Shown here piece after piece: positions 34,784 to 44,905 of a stretch of 64,000 bases of DNA. A program made the translations under genes and the position numbers. How positions within the stretch are numbered: the stretch's first letter is position 1; every line of letters starts with the position of its first letter. The DNA is from Saprospiraceae bacterium (GTDB lineage Bacteria > Bacteroidota > Bacteroidia > Chitinophagales > Saprospiraceae): assembly GCA_016714025.1 (NCBI GenBank), contig JADJOB010000002.1:2078001-2142000 (forward strand), written 5' to 3'. Below the pieces are notes generated by a model. The model had not been told where the DNA came from, did not search any database, and was given only the letters and a program-made list of their open reading frames with translations.

Positions 34784-36898
34784 TTAGGATATTATTGCAA
34801 GATTCTGGCCAGAAATTTCGGGATCCAACTGTTGTCTTAATCGTGCATTGGTTGGGTGTTTTAATTCAGGATCTCTCAGCAAGATGGCTTCGGCAAGTTT
34901 GCGGGCAGTGAGCAGAATCTGCTGATCTTCAACAATATCGGCTACTTTTAGCGCAATCAAACCACTTTGTTGGGTCCCATCCAGATTGCCCGGGCCTCTG
35001 ATTTTAAGGTCTTCTTCGGCGATCTCAAAGCCATCATTGGTGCGGCACATAATCTGAATCCGGTTTTTCGCATCTGGACTGAGTCGATCGGCACTCATTA
35101 AAACGCAATACGATTGATCGGCTCCTCTGCCAACCCGCCCCCGAAGTTGATGCAATTGTGCCAAACCAAATCGTTCGGCATTTTCAATGATCATGATGGA
35201 AGCATTTGGAACGTTTACGCCTACTTCAATGACTGTTGTGGCCACCATGATTTGGGCCCGTTGTTGAATAAATCGCTGCATTTCCAATTCTTTGTCTTTG
35301 GGTCGCAGTCGACCGTGCACCACAGCAATTTGATAGCTGGGCATTGGAAAGGATTCTAACAACTTTTCATAACCCAATTCTAGGTTCTCAATATCCAATT
35401 TTTCAGATTCTTCAATCAGAGGAAATACTATGTAAATTTGACGGCCGAGTCGAATTTGATCTTTCATAAATTCAAAGAGCTTGCCGCGAAGGATTTCAGT
35501 AAAATGTAAGGTTTTAATCGGCTTGCGATCTGGAGGAAGTTCGTCGATAATCGAAACATCTAAATCGCCGTACAAACTCATGGCAAGGGTTCTGGGAATA
35601 GGCGTAGCTGTCATCACCAGGATGTGGGGTGGAAGTGAATTGGATTTAGACCAAAGTTTTGCGCGTTGTTCAACCCCAAACCGGTGTTGTTCATCAATAA
35701 CTACCAGACCAAGATTTTTAAATTTTACCGGATCTTCTAATACAGCATGGGTGCCAATTAAAATAGCAATGCTTCCTGCTTCCAATTGACTTAACAGTTT
35801 TTCCCGTTCTTTTCCTTTAACATTCGAACTTAATAATGCACAGGTAAATCCAGTGTCCTGCAATAGTTGACCGATGCTTTGATAATGCTGGTTAGCCAAA
35901 ACTTCAGTGGGCGCCATAATGCAGGCTTGAAATCCATTTGAATTTGCAAGTACCATGACCAATAAAGCAACAATGGTTTTACCACTTCCGACATCACCCT
36001 GAAGCAATCGATTCATTTGTTTTCCCGAACTCAAATCAACTGTTATTTCTTCTAAAACTTTTAGTTGCGCTTTGGTCAACTGAAAGGGGAGTTTTGTTTT
36101 GAAAAAATTCAGATAACTATCTTTATTTAAGTCAAATTGAAAGCTAACGCTTTTGCTTTTTCGCAACATCATGGCTCGAATCATGCGCAATTGCATAAAA
36201 AATAATTCTTCAAACTTGAGGCGTTGCTTTGCCAGGTGCAATGCGTTGGCATTTGGAGGAAAGTGAATGTTTAATAAGCATTCATATCTTTCAGGTAATT
36301 GATATTTCTGAAGGATGTAATCTGGTAAATTTTCATGAATGGACAGGGGTTCAAGGTTTTGAAAAACATGAAATAAAATTCTTCGAAGTCCTTTCGTGTC
36401 AAGGCCTTTGGAAATTAATTTTTCATTGCTCGAATAGACCGGATCAAATCGAAGTTTGTTTTGAGGAATCGCTGGATTTAATTCTTCTAATTCGGGATGT
36501 GCCATGGATTTCTGTAATCCGGACAGGTTTAATTTTCCATAAATAATAAACTCCTTTCCGGACTCAAGTTTTTGTCTAATCCAATGATAATTTTGAAACC
36601 AAATCAATTCAAGAAATCCACTGCCATCTTGAAAAATTGCTGTTAATCGTTTTGTCTTGCCAAATCCTTTTTCATCGAGGCTTTGAATTTTGCCTCGTAA
36701 TTGATAATAAGATCCTTCCTGATTAATTTCATCAATGCGATGGATGATGGTTTTGTCGACATAACGAAATGGATAATATTCAATCAGGTCTCCAAGTGTG
36801 CGGATGTTTAACTGTTCCTTTAATGCAATTGCTTTTTGAGGGCCTACACCTTTCAAAAATTCAATTGGACTGTCTGGATATAGTTTTAATGAACTCAT
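34784..36898 (-). CDS. recG: ATP-dependent DNA helicase RecG
   Basis: A 704-residue branch-migration helicase acting on stalled forks and Holliday junctions. I start it at ATG 36898 (MSSLKLYPDSPIEFLKGVGP), where family homology begins. It has the N-terminal wedge/OB domain (about 60-160, YQLRGKIQSLDEKGFGKTKR), then the helicase core: Walker A GDVGSGKT, DEQHRFGVEQR, TATPIPRTL, ATTVIEVGVNVPNAS, QLRGRVGRG. The C-terminal ARIADILLLRD-like region (LTARKLAEAILLRDPEL) is present. It is divergent from rbfA with a 71-bp gap. Confidence 0.96.
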   Translation of the reverse strand: MSSLKLYPDSPIEFLKGVGPQKAIALKEQLNIRTLGDLIEYYPFRYVDKTIIHRIDEINQEGSYYQLRGKIQSLDEKGFGKTKRLTAIFQDGSGFLELIWFQNYHWIRQKLESGKEFIIYGKLNLSGLQKSMAHPELEELNPAIPQNKLRFDPVYSSNEKLISKGLDTKGLRRILFHVFQNLEPLSIHENLPDYILQKYQLPERYECLLNIHFPPNANALHLAKQRLKFEELFFMQLRMIRAMMLRKSKSVSFQFDLNKDSYLNFFKTKLPFQLTKAQLKVLEEITVDLSSGKQMNRLLQGDVGSGKTIVALLVMVLANSNGFQACIMAPTEVLANQHYQSIGQLLQDTGFTCALLSSNVKGKEREKLLSQLEAGSIAILIGTHAVLEDPVKFKNLGLVVIDEQHRFGVEQRAKLWSKSNSLPPHILVMTATPIPRTLAMSLYGDLDVSIIDELPPDRKPIKTLHFTEILRGKLFEFMKDQIRLGRQIYIVFPLIEESEKLDIENLELGYEKLLESFPMPSYQIAVVHGRLRPKDKELEMQRFIQQRAQIMVATTVIEVGVNVPNASIMIIENAERFGLAQLHQLRGRVGRGADQSYCVLMSADRLSPDAKNRIQIMCRTNDGFEIAEEDLKIRGPGNLDGTQQSGLIALKVADIVEDQQILLTARKLAEAILLRDPELKHPTNARLRQQLDPEISGQNLAIIS

Positions 36899-36969
36899 AA
36901 AGCAATGCTCCCGCAAAATAAGAGGGATTCTGATAAACATTCGATCCTTTTATTCCGTTTAGTTTTATT

Positions 36970-37320
36970 ATGGATTCTATAAGGCAAAAACAGGTATCGG
37001 AGCTTCTTAGACGTCAATTCAGCTACGTGCTTGCTGGTGAAGGTGCCTACATCTATGGAAATAGCGTTTTGGTGACCATTACCAGTGTTTCAATAAGCCC
37101 TGATTTTAGCCTGGCTAAAGTGTATTTGAGTATCTTTAATACGGAAGATAAACAGTCGGTCATTTTGGAAATGGAAGAACATTATGCGCGTTTAAAGCAG
37201 GCCTTACACCAACGGATTAAAAAACAAATCCGAACTATGCCTGAATTAAAGTTTTATATTGACGATATGATGGATGAAGTGTATAAAGTAGATGCCCTGT
37301 TCAAGAAGTTTGAAAAGTAA
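36970..37320 (+). CDS. rbfA: Ribosome-binding factor A
   Basis: A 116-residue KH-like protein that helps mature the 30S subunit and the 5' end of 16S rRNA. The family pattern is visible: SIRQKQVSELLRRQFSYVL at the N-terminus, VTITSVSISPDFSLAKVYLSIF in the centre and a C-terminal MPELKFYIDDMMDEVYKVDALF. The length is typical. It is a single gene converging with the metal-permease gene (25-bp gap). Confidence 0.93.
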   Translation: MDSIRQKQVSELLRRQFSYVLAGEGAYIYGNSVLVTITSVSISPDFSLAKVYLSIFNTEDKQSVILEMEEHYARLKQALHQRIKKQIRTMPELKFYIDDMMDEVYKVDALFKKFEK

Positions 37321-37345
37321 ATAGTTTATAATAAAATCACTCCCA

Positions 37346-38614
37346 TTATTTCGGAATCGGGGATCCATGCGGATCAGTTTCTGGATATCCCAATTGTTCA
37401 TCCAGCCGATTTAAATCATCTTCCGATAAATGGTGCTCAATGAATTCTGCATCGTCATGGATTTGGTCAGCATTCAGGCCTAATTCTTCTACTAAAAAGG
37501 TTTCCCACAATCGATGCGCACGCACAATTTGATTGGCTCTGATTCGGCCTTGGTCTGTTAGTTGAAATCCATTTTTAAAAGAACGCATCAGCCCGAGGCG
37601 TTCCAACTTTTTCATCCATTTGATTAATTGAGATTCTGTTTGTCCGGTAATGCTTGAAAATTGATCTATGCTTACCGATTCATGGATTGGATTCTTGGAT
37701 GCTCTTTTTAAGATATCCTCTATAAGAATCCGTTGTTGAAGATTTTTGCGAGCTCGTAAACGTGGTATAAAGCCACGTTTAGGAGCGAATAAAGCTATGA
37801 TGGTATATATGAATGTAGTCATAACAGCCATGGAAGGCCCTACAGGAAAGTCAAATGCAATGGAAAGAATTAAACCCAAAATTGCCGAAAGCGAACCTAG
37901 TAGACTGGCCCAAATCAAAACCCGGTGAAGTCGATCTGCTATCAAAAGAGCCGCAGAAGCAGGGGTAATTAACATAGAAACTACCAGGATGACTCCTACG
38001 CTGCGAAGTGAAGCCACAACCACCAATGACAACAATAACATCAGCAAATAATGCATGGCTCCTGAATTGATCCCCATGGTCCCGGCAATAACCGGTTGGA
38101 AGGTGGTTACAAACAGAGGCCTGTAGAATACAATAATGATTAAAGTAACCAGCATCAGCATAATAATGCTCATATAAAGGTCTTCCTGTGAAACGGACAA
38201 TAAGTTCCCAAATAAAAAATCCTTTAAATCCAAATGAACTCCCTGTTTGCCGCTGATCCAGGAGATTCCAATGATGCCAATGGAAAACATAAACGTAAAG
38301 ATGATCCCGATGGCAGCATCATTTTTAATCCGAACTTTTTGTTGCAACCAGGTGATTAAAAAGGCGGAGAGTAATCCCGCAAGTACTGAACCAACAAAAA
38401 AGCCGAGGGTAGAGTAGCCAGCAACAATAAATGCAAGAACGATTCCAGGTAAAATTGCATGGGAAAGGGCGTCTCCAATTAAAGCCATGTTTCTCAGTAC
38501 AATAAAACATCCAAGCATGCCACACATGGCACCAACTAAAATGGAGATAATTAAAGTTCGCAATCCAAGATCCGAGCTAAAGAACTCATATAAATAACGA
38601 AGTATTTCTTGCAT
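37346..38614 (-). CDS. Metal ABC transporter permease fused to DtxR/MntR-type regulator
   Basis: About 422 residues from ATG 38614. Residues 10-285 are an ABC-3 family permease (ZnuB/MntB type; MCGMLGCFIVLRNMALIGDALSHAILPGIVLAF, and SVGVILVVSMLITPASAALLIADRLHRVL). The rest is a DtxR-like module: winged helix (SIDQFSSITGQTESQLIKWMKKLERLGLM) and the metal-dependent dimerisation region with AHRLWETFLVEELGL, AEFIEHHLS and a DPHGSPIP end. Such fusions are known in Bacteroidota and may couple Mn/Zn/Fe import to sensing. The ATPase, the binding protein and a second permease are not in the neighbourhood, unusual for this type. The metal is unknown. Confidence 0.9.
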   Translation of the reverse strand: MQEILRYLYEFFSSDLGLRTLIISILVGAMCGMLGCFIVLRNMALIGDALSHAILPGIVLAFIVAGYSTLGFFVGSVLAGLLSAFLITWLQQKVRIKNDAAIGIIFTFMFSIGIIGISWISGKQGVHLDLKDFLFGNLLSVSQEDLYMSIIMLMLVTLIIIVFYRPLFVTTFQPVIAGTMGINSGAMHYLLMLLLSLVVVASLRSVGVILVVSMLITPASAALLIADRLHRVLIWASLLGSLSAILGLILSIAFDFPVGPSMAVMTTFIYTIIALFAPKRGFIPRLRARKNLQQRILIEDILKRASKNPIHESVSIDQFSSITGQTESQLIKWMKKLERLGLMRSFKNGFQLTDQGRIRANQIVRAHRLWETFLVEELGLNADQIHDDAEFIEHHLSEDDLNRLDEQLGYPETDPHGSPIPK

Positions 38615-38856
38615 ATTTAAAATAAAGTTCAAATATATCAAAAAATTAATTTAGACAAGACTAAAATATTAATTTAAAATATCTATGGTAAACAAATTTA
38701 GCATGAATTAGAACGCTATTTCTTTTGAAACAGGCTATTCGCGATAATAAATGAATAAGCTCCTTAAAATGGGAAAAGGTTTCTATAGGAATGAACCCTA
38801 TTGTGTAGAAGCTCCGAAATAGATTTTCCCGCTAGTGGGAGATTGAAAAATTAATC

Positions 38857-39354
38857 TTATTTTTTACCCATGGTATCCTGGGTAGATTTGGCTTTCAGGA
38901 AATTGTTAAAAAAATCAACGCCTTCATTGCTGATCTGATTGGCAGAAACCGGTTTGTTGTCTTTATCCATAAAAACCAGTGCATTGCAGCCATTTTGATA
39001 ATAAAGATCCATTTCCTGAAAAACATCTCCATTTCTCTGGCAAACCAGACGTGCTTCAGGTAAACACATATCGGTAAGATTGGCTTTTTCCTCTGTAATA
39101 AATGATAATATGATTGCTACAGCTTGCTGATTGTCAAAGCTCATGGATACATTGACCTCCTTTTTTAAGGAAATAATATCAATGCTGGTGCATTCCTGAC
39201 GAAGTTTAGTCAGCAGATCGGCACTGATCCCATTATATTCAACCTTTTTACCAGCTCCGGCACTTTTTGAATTGCTGCTCTTACCATCATTTTTACAAGC
39301 TATAATAAGCTGTAGGAAAACTAAAATCAGGAGTGTTGTTCTCAAAATGCGCAT
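38857..39354 (-). CDS. Putative lipoprotein, unknown function
   Basis: A 165-residue protein with a lipobox-type leader (LIIAC, Cys20) followed by a Ser/Lys/Asn-rich linker. The mature part has three cysteines (QECTSID, DMCLPEARLVC, NGCNAL), suggesting disulfides, and a beta-rich centre (EVNVSMSFDNQQAVAIIL, VFQEMDLYYQNGCNALVFMD). No family recognised. It lies 11 bp downstream of the beta-barrel gene at 39366-39965 and is probably co-transcribed with it, so both are likely envelope proteins. The 242-bp gap on its other side (38615-38856) shows no clear gene. Confidence 0.65.
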   Translation of the reverse strand: MRILRTTLLILVFLQLIIACKNDGKSSNSKSAGAGKKVEYNGISADLLTKLRQECTSIDIISLKKEVNVSMSFDNQQAVAIILSFITEEKANLTDMCLPEARLVCQRNGDVFQEMDLYYQNGCNALVFMDKDNKPVSANQISNEGVDFFNNFLKAKSTQDTMGKK

Positions 39355-39365
39355 AGAAAAAGACT

Positions 39366-39965
39366 TTAATTGAATTTATAATTGAGGCCCAAAGATATAA
39401 AATAACTAATCATTTTGATTTCCCGATTGCCATCCGGATACTTATAAATGGGTAGTAAAGATCTGGTGTACCGTGCGGTTAAAGCCCAGTTTTCAGTATA
39501 GAAATATTTTAAGCCTGCGAGCCAACTAAAATCAAAGGGTTTGAAATCTTTATCCACCCCACTAAAACTTGAGCTGGATACCAATTTACCGACTGAAAAA
39601 CCGCCAAAAAAATGCATTCGGTAATATTCCTGATCCGCTTCCAGATTCATCCAATCCTTTACGACAAATAATACCGGGACATCCAGATAATTAAGGGTAA
39701 ATTTTATGTCGGTCAAATCATTTTTTGTGCTTCTGCTGCCTCTTTGATTAAAAGAAAATTGAATTTCCAGGTCCGTAATCTTAGAAATACGGGCTGTTCC
39801 ATATACCGCCAATTGATAGCCGGGTTTATGGAATCCAAAAACCTTGTCTCCATCAATCTGAGCTAAGCAACCTGCTGCCTGGATGCCCCCTCCAAAGGTC
39901 TGACTTTCAAGGGGATTTGTGGAAAGCAGGACAACCAATAAAGCAGAAAACACTATTTTAATCAT
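39366..39965 (-). CDS. Outer-membrane beta-barrel protein (PorT/OmpX-like)
   Basis: A 199-residue exported protein (signal peptide to about LESQ). The remainder alternates aromatic and polar residues as in an eight-stranded barrel, for example YQLAVYGTARISKITDLEIQFSFNQRGSR, YLDVPVLFVVKDW, YFYTENWALTARYTRSL, and it ends in MISYFISLGLNYKFN with a near-C-terminal aromatic. This fits the outer membrane protein beta-barrel (PF13568-like) group common in Bacteroidota. Function unknown. Upstream partner of the lipoprotein at 38857-39354. Confidence 0.78.
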   Translation of the reverse strand: MIKIVFSALLVVLLSTNPLESQTFGGGIQAAGCLAQIDGDKVFGFHKPGYQLAVYGTARISKITDLEIQFSFNQRGSRSTKNDLTDIKFTLNYLDVPVLFVVKDWMNLEADQEYYRMHFFGGFSVGKLVSSSSFSGVDKDFKPFDFSWLAGLKYFYTENWALTARYTRSLLPIYKYPDGNREIKMISYFISLGLNYKFN

Positions 39966-40125
39966 GCATCAAATTTAAAGCTTTTGGAAAATGAAGCTCA
40001 AAATAGCTTTCATTTTGTTTTTTCTATATACATTAACCCAATATTCTTAAGGTTTAACATATTTATTTTTTTTATATTGATTGAATTCTTTATAGCTTTA
40101 CCCTTCGGAATATTCTTTAGATACC

Positions 40126-40407
40126 ATGAAATATACCCGCAACAATCTCAAAAAACTTGAAGACCTGTGTTCGGCTTTAACTTACAAGGTTCGATATGAA
40201 CAAGGGCATTTCCAATCCGGATATTGTATCGTATCCTCTAAAAATATCATCGTAATCAATAAATTCTTTGATATTGAAGGTCGTATGAATTGCCTGATGG
40301 AATTACTTCCCGAATTAAAAGCAGATCCCGCTTTGTTGGATGACGAATACAAGGATCTTTACAAAAAAGCCATTTCAATGCGTACTGTCCAGGAGCTTGA
40401 AATCTAA
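40126..40407 (+). CDS. Small conserved cytosolic protein, unknown function
   Basis: A 93-residue soluble protein: KYTRNNLKKLEDLCSALTYKVRYEQGHFQSGYCIV, a beta hairpin (SSKNIIVINKFFDIEGR) and a helical C-terminus (MNCLMELLPEL, LYKKAISMRT). I recall close relatives as a widely conserved Bacteroidota hypothetical family without a known role. The gene stands alone, converging with the M43 protease gene (10-bp gap) and divergent from the barrel gene across 160 bp of AT-rich sequence with no obvious structure. Confidence 0.75.
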   Translation: MKYTRNNLKKLEDLCSALTYKVRYEQGHFQSGYCIVSSKNIIVINKFFDIEGRMNCLMELLPELKADPALLDDEYKDLYKKAISMRTVQELEI

Positions 40408-40417
40408 TTAGCCTGGA

Positions 40418-43400
40418 TTACCGGATCAATGTGATCGTTCCTATCTTTTGTATTTCTGTTCCATCCAATCGTAAGGCTATGGCATGATAAACAAATACGG
40501 CTGGGTTCATATGTTGTCCATTCATTAAGCCATTCCAGCCTGCTGCCAGATCGTTTACCTGAAAATGCTGATTTTCAAATACCAGGTTGCCCCAACGATC
40601 AAACAATTGAAACAACTTAACTTCCTGTATACTTTCCCCTCCAAAAACAGTGACCCAATCATTGATTTGATCTCCATTGGGTGTAAATACATTGGGTATA
40701 TAAATATCGGTTTGATTGTTTACTAAAATTTTTACCTGGCTTACGACTTCGCAACCATAGGAATCAGTAAAACGTACTTCATAGACTGCATCATGCAGTG
40801 CTTGTAAATTTGGTTCAAGACAATCCGCACAACTCAATCCGGTTGATGGAGTCCATTCAATTTTTACCGGATTAAAGTTGAGAAGTGGCTTTAAAGTAAT
40901 TTTATCTCCAAGGGTAAGTTTAATTTCAACAGGAAGGTCTGCAGCCAATTTTTGCGGCTGAAATAATAGAATCGAATAGCTGTTCTCGCAGCCTATCGAA
41001 TCTTTGATAAAAACAGTATAACTACCAGGTTTTAATTGATCATAGACAGTCTGTTTACTATAAGTAGTTGGATCGTTTAAAGCAAATAAAAATTCCCGAA
41101 TGCCCTGAATTGCTTTGATTTCAATCTGCCCGTTGTCATCACCAAAACACAGAATAGAATCTACTGTAAGCAAGGCACTTACTGTATCTATCAGTAAGTC
41201 GGTATATATCAAACTATCACAGCCAAATTGATTGCTAAGACTGTCAATATAATGGCCACTTTTAGTGTATACATTCGATCCAATTTGAACAAATTGTCCT
41301 TTGCATTTTAAATAATTGAATTGTTGCTGATGGTTGGGATTTACCTGCAGTTGTGTTTGGATGATGCTGTCACAACCTTTAACTGTGGTGAGGCTATCAA
41401 TGTAGGTTCCGCTGTTGGTGTACTGATGACTCCCTACTTGAATGGATTCGCCTGCACATATCGTATAATTCAGTTTATTATTTGAGGAAGGATTCACAGT
41501 GAGTTGGGTATAAATGATACTGTCACAAGAAGAAATTGATTGTAAAGTATCTAAATAAATTCCTGAGCTTGAATAGCTTTTATTTCCAACTTGAATAAAA
41601 TCACCACTGCAAATTGTTTGAATATTTTGTTTTGAATAGACTGGATTAACTACTAAATTGGTTACCAAAATACTGTCGCAACAAAATACATTTTTAAAAA
41701 CGTCAGTATAGCTGCCGCTTTGATCGTAACGCTTTGAACCTACTTGTACATATTCGCCTTCACATAATTTAAAAGTTTGGGTATCAACAGAAATTTGGGA
41801 ATGATCTACTACATTAAAATACAAAGTATCAGAGCTGCAACCAAATTCATCTCTTGCAACCAGTTGGTGGGGGCCCGATGGAATGGAGTCAAATGCTCCG
41901 GAAGCGGTCCATGAATTTTGATCCAATGAATAATAATAAAAAGGAAACGATCCTCCGGCACTCACATGAATAAACGATCTTGGATTGCAACAATCAATTT
42001 CGAAATCTGCACTGTCTTGCTTTAAACTTAATTTATTAATGAACTTTACAATTTGTACAGTCCGTTGTACACTACACGAAGTCGAATCCCGAATATCTAT
42101 GACATAATTTCCAGGCAACAAGCCATTAAAGCCTCCATCATTTTGCCAGCTGCCTCCATTGATTCGGTATTGATAGGGTGGAATTCCTTCCAATCCGGTT
42201 ATTACAATTCTTCCGGAATCTTTGCAATTTAACCCCTGAACCCATAACAAGCTGTCCCGCAGTTTATGTTTGTATTCTCCGACTTCAATAATTTCAGGAA
42301 TGATGCAATTTCCAATCTTGACATAAATGGTATAAAATCCCGCATAGGGCAGTTCATAAAAAATTTGTTTCCAGAATCGAACCCCATCCATTGAGTAAAG
42401 TGCGGCACTGTCTTCGGGTTTTTCCAAAATATGAAGTAATGCTCCTGAAAATGAACCACAACTATCTGATAAGCGTAAGTCGTACTCCAGTTTTAATTTT
42501 TTGACATGCACCGTTAAAGAATCGCGGTAATCAAATCCGCAAAAATCTTTATAGTGAATAAAATATTTCGTTGTACTATCTGGATTGAAAATTGGATTTT
42601 GTATGCTTGCGTTGCTAATACCTGTAACCGGGCTCCATTGATATTTATCAAATTTTGGACTGGCTGCAATTTGTATGGATTCTCCATCACAAATAGTATA
42701 ATCCGGCAATTTGTTAATTCCTGTAATGTAATTTAAACAAATTTGTTGAACGTTAATGGCACCTCCGGTTGCAGCGGTAAATCCAAAATATACATTTGGA
42801 TCGTTGTTAAAAATCGAACGTATGATGTCACCGGAATAACGCAATCGTAAATTACAATCAATATAAACTTCAATGGTTTGATTGGAAGCACTCCAACGGA
42901 TAAGTGCCTTGTGAAATTTACAATCCTCAGCATTTGCATTTCCAGGAAACATGCCTACCGGTCCTGATAAATTATCCGATGCAGCATGATCTACATTTCC
43001 ATTGCGCATTAAGGAAACATGATCATAAAACGGATCCGAAAAATTGGCATTTTGCCAGGTATCAAATTCAACTGCCAGACTGGGAATTACTCCCTGATAC
43101 CCCAAACCGCCTCCGGTTACACCGATCGATGTGGATATGGGTTGAAATACAAATGCTATTCCATCAGCTCCATTGGCATCGATGCATCCTAAATTCAGGT
43201 CAAAGTAAATGTCAAAACTTTGGAGTAAACTTACTTTGTCTTCATACCAAATAGATCCAGTTTGATAATTTCTTTCTTCAGTCAATAAATAACAATCATT
43301 GCCGAGCTGTCTTGCATCTTTGTTTGTGATAAATTTTTTGTTATTGATTACTTTACAACTATCGGGAATGTCAATTTGCAAATTTGCCTGACAATTATGA

Positions 43401-44905
43401 GTATCTACAACCGTCAAAACATAGGAACCACTTAAGAGCAGTTGAAAATAGGGAATGGTTTGTGACCCACTTCGTTTATCTAGTTTATATATATAAGGCT
43501 TCGTACCTCCACTTGCATGTGCAGCCAAGGTTCCATCACTGATACAATGAGTTGGCGTGATGCTGTCTAATGCTAAATTGAGGTTTGGATAGGTTTCAAA
43601 GTCAAGCTTAATGCTGTTATTAGATAAATAAAAATCAAGTTGATTGTCCGGATTTCCAATGGTAATAATCAATTCATGTTTGCCTGGATTTATTTTAATG
43701 CAGGGAATTTTTATTAAAGTAGACTCAGTAGGATTTAACATTCCTGTCCAAATAATACTGGATGGTGTAACTCCGTCTAAACTGTAATTGATTTGTACCG
43801 AAGAGAATTTTTTAGACCCGTCATTGCGTAATTTTAAACTTGCACACAGACTGTCAGCGCATAGATCGTTACTAAAACTGAGATTCAATGCAGCTGCATC
43901 GTAATCACCGGGTGGCAGGCATCCATTTGATTGGATGAGTGATTTTCGGGTGGATTCCAACGCCGCAATCATCCGAATTCGTTGACCATCGGTAAAATGA
44001 GCCGGACTACAGGAAGTATAATCCATATAATTGGTATTGTCATCCGGTAAATCCGGTAAGTCATTGGTACAGGAATTTGTATTGCAGGGTGCAAAGGAAG
44101 ACGAATTGTCTGGTGGGGTATCACAAACGCGGTCTCCATCCAATAAACAATTGGTATTGGTACAGCCCCCATTAAAAGTATGATTTAGTGAAAAGTAATG
44201 TCCCATTTCATGAGCTGTTACTACAGTACCTCCTACAGAATTCCAGTAACGACTTTCCTGGACAATACCATCTACTGAACAAGGTGCCCCTGGAAAATAA
44301 GCATATCCTGCCAGGCTGCATCCAAAATTGGTATTAAACAAATCGGTTACCAACCAGATATTGATATACCTTGTACAATCCCAATTATCTAACATCTTGA
44401 TTGCCCCATCACTACCAGCATCGGTTCCTGGATTACAGGTAGGATCCGCAACCAGTGTACTGGCTGTCCTGGTGATCCCGTTGGTTGGCTGTCCGTTAGG
44501 ATCTCTGCGAGCCAGACAAAACTGAATGCCACAATCCACTCCATTGGCAGCCATAAAGGGTCCTGAATTTGAAAATGCTTGATTTAAATAATCCAGTCCT
44601 TGCTCAACTTGGGCATCGGTAAGATTATTTCCCTGGCCTACATTGGTGCCCGGTGGGACGATCAAATGAATGACAACAGGTAAGATATAATTGGCTTTGG
44701 AACGAGGGTTCACTTTTTTTTGCTGAAGCGCCAGACTTTGATTGTAAATCAAACGTTCCATGTCTTCCACCCGCTTTTTATAAAAAGTATCTGTTTTCAA
44801 TAAAGTTTGATGCATTTCATCAAAAGCACAATATTGTGCATTCCCTGAAGGCATTCCAAGGATGAGGAAAAAAAGAAAAACAGAAAATGATTTACTCACC
44901 TGCAT
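40418..44905 (-). CDS. Secreted M43-type metalloprotease with lectin and SprB repeats, T9SS type B
   Basis: A 1495-residue multidomain exported protein (signal peptide to GNAQ). The pappalysin-like zinc protease domain (about 70-320) has HEMGHYFSLNH (zinc ligands His232, His236, His242; catalytic Glu233) and a Met-turn NYMDYTS. Next come a CARDB-like and SprB-type repeat (350-520), an L-type lectin domain (about 525-735, GADGIAFVFQP, VEFDTW), further SprB/Ig repeats (SGGTKPYIYKL-like, GIPPYQYRING), four short repeats with CDSIIYTQL and ICAGESIQVGS, and a C-terminal CHU_C sorting domain (YIPNVFTPNGDQINDWVTVFG). It is likely anchored on the cell surface and acts on extracellular proteins or glycans; the substrate is unknown. 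Confidence 0.93.
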   Translation of the reverse strand: MQVSKSFSVFLFFLILGMPSGNAQYCAFDEMHQTLLKTDTFYKKRVEDMERLIYNQSLALQQKKVNPRSKANYILPVVIHLIVPPGTNVGQGNNLTDAQVEQGLDYLNQAFSNSGPFMAANGVDCGIQFCLARRDPNGQPTNGITRTASTLVADPTCNPGTDAGSDGAIKMLDNWDCTRYINIWLVTDLFNTNFGCSLAGYAYFPGAPCSVDGIVQESRYWNSVGGTVVTAHEMGHYFSLNHTFNGGCTNTNCLLDGDRVCDTPPDNSSSFAPCNTNSCTNDLPDLPDDNTNYMDYTSCSPAHFTDGQRIRMIAALESTRKSLIQSNGCLPPGDYDAAALNLSFSNDLCADSLCASLKLRNDGSKKFSSVQINYSLDGVTPSSIIWTGMLNPTESTLIKIPCIKINPGKHELIITIGNPDNQLDFYLSNNSIKLDFETYPNLNLALDSITPTHCISDGTLAAHASGGTKPYIYKLDKRSGSQTIPYFQLLLSGSYVLTVVDTHNCQANLQIDIPDSCKVINNKKFITNKDARQLGNDCYLLTEERNYQTGSIWYEDKVSLLQSFDIYFDLNLGCIDANGADGIAFVFQPISTSIGVTGGGLGYQGVIPSLAVEFDTWQNANFSDPFYDHVSLMRNGNVDHAASDNLSGPVGMFPGNANAEDCKFHKALIRWSASNQTIEVYIDCNLRLRYSGDIIRSIFNNDPNVYFGFTAATGGAINVQQICLNYITGINKLPDYTICDGESIQIAASPKFDKYQWSPVTGISNASIQNPIFNPDSTTKYFIHYKDFCGFDYRDSLTVHVKKLKLEYDLRLSDSCGSFSGALLHILEKPEDSAALYSMDGVRFWKQIFYELPYAGFYTIYVKIGNCIIPEIIEVGEYKHKLRDSLLWVQGLNCKDSGRIVITGLEGIPPYQYRINGGSWQNDGGFNGLLPGNYVIDIRDSTSCSVQRTVQIVKFINKLSLKQDSADFEIDCCNPRSFIHVSAGGSFPFYYYSLDQNSWTASGAFDSIPSGPHQLVARDEFGCSSDTLYFNVVDHSQISVDTQTFKLCEGEYVQVGSKRYDQSGSYTDVFKNVFCCDSILVTNLVVNPVYSKQNIQTICSGDFIQVGNKSYSSSGIYLDTLQSISSCDSIIYTQLTVNPSSNNKLNYTICAGESIQVGSHQYTNSGTYIDSLTTVKGCDSIIQTQLQVNPNHQQQFNYLKCKGQFVQIGSNVYTKSGHYIDSLSNQFGCDSLIYTDLLIDTVSALLTVDSILCFGDDNGQIEIKAIQGIREFLFALNDPTTYSKQTVYDQLKPGSYTVFIKDSIGCENSYSILLFQPQKLAADLPVEIKLTLGDKITLKPLLNFNPVKIEWTPSTGLSCADCLEPNLQALHDAVYEVRFTDSYGCEVVSQVKILVNNQTDIYIPNVFTPNGDQINDWVTVFGGESIQEVKLFQLFDRWGNLVFENQHFQVNDLAAGWNGLMNGQHMNPAVFVYHAIALRLDGTEIQKIGTITLIR

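Noticed and set aside
38749..38820. 23-codon ORF between the metal permease and the lipoprotein
   Set aside because: Too short, with no conserved feature visible.
38827..38840. TCCC/GGGA hairpin after the lipoprotein at 38857
   Set aside because: The stem is only 4 bp with a mismatched interior and a poor T-tract; not convincing as a terminator.
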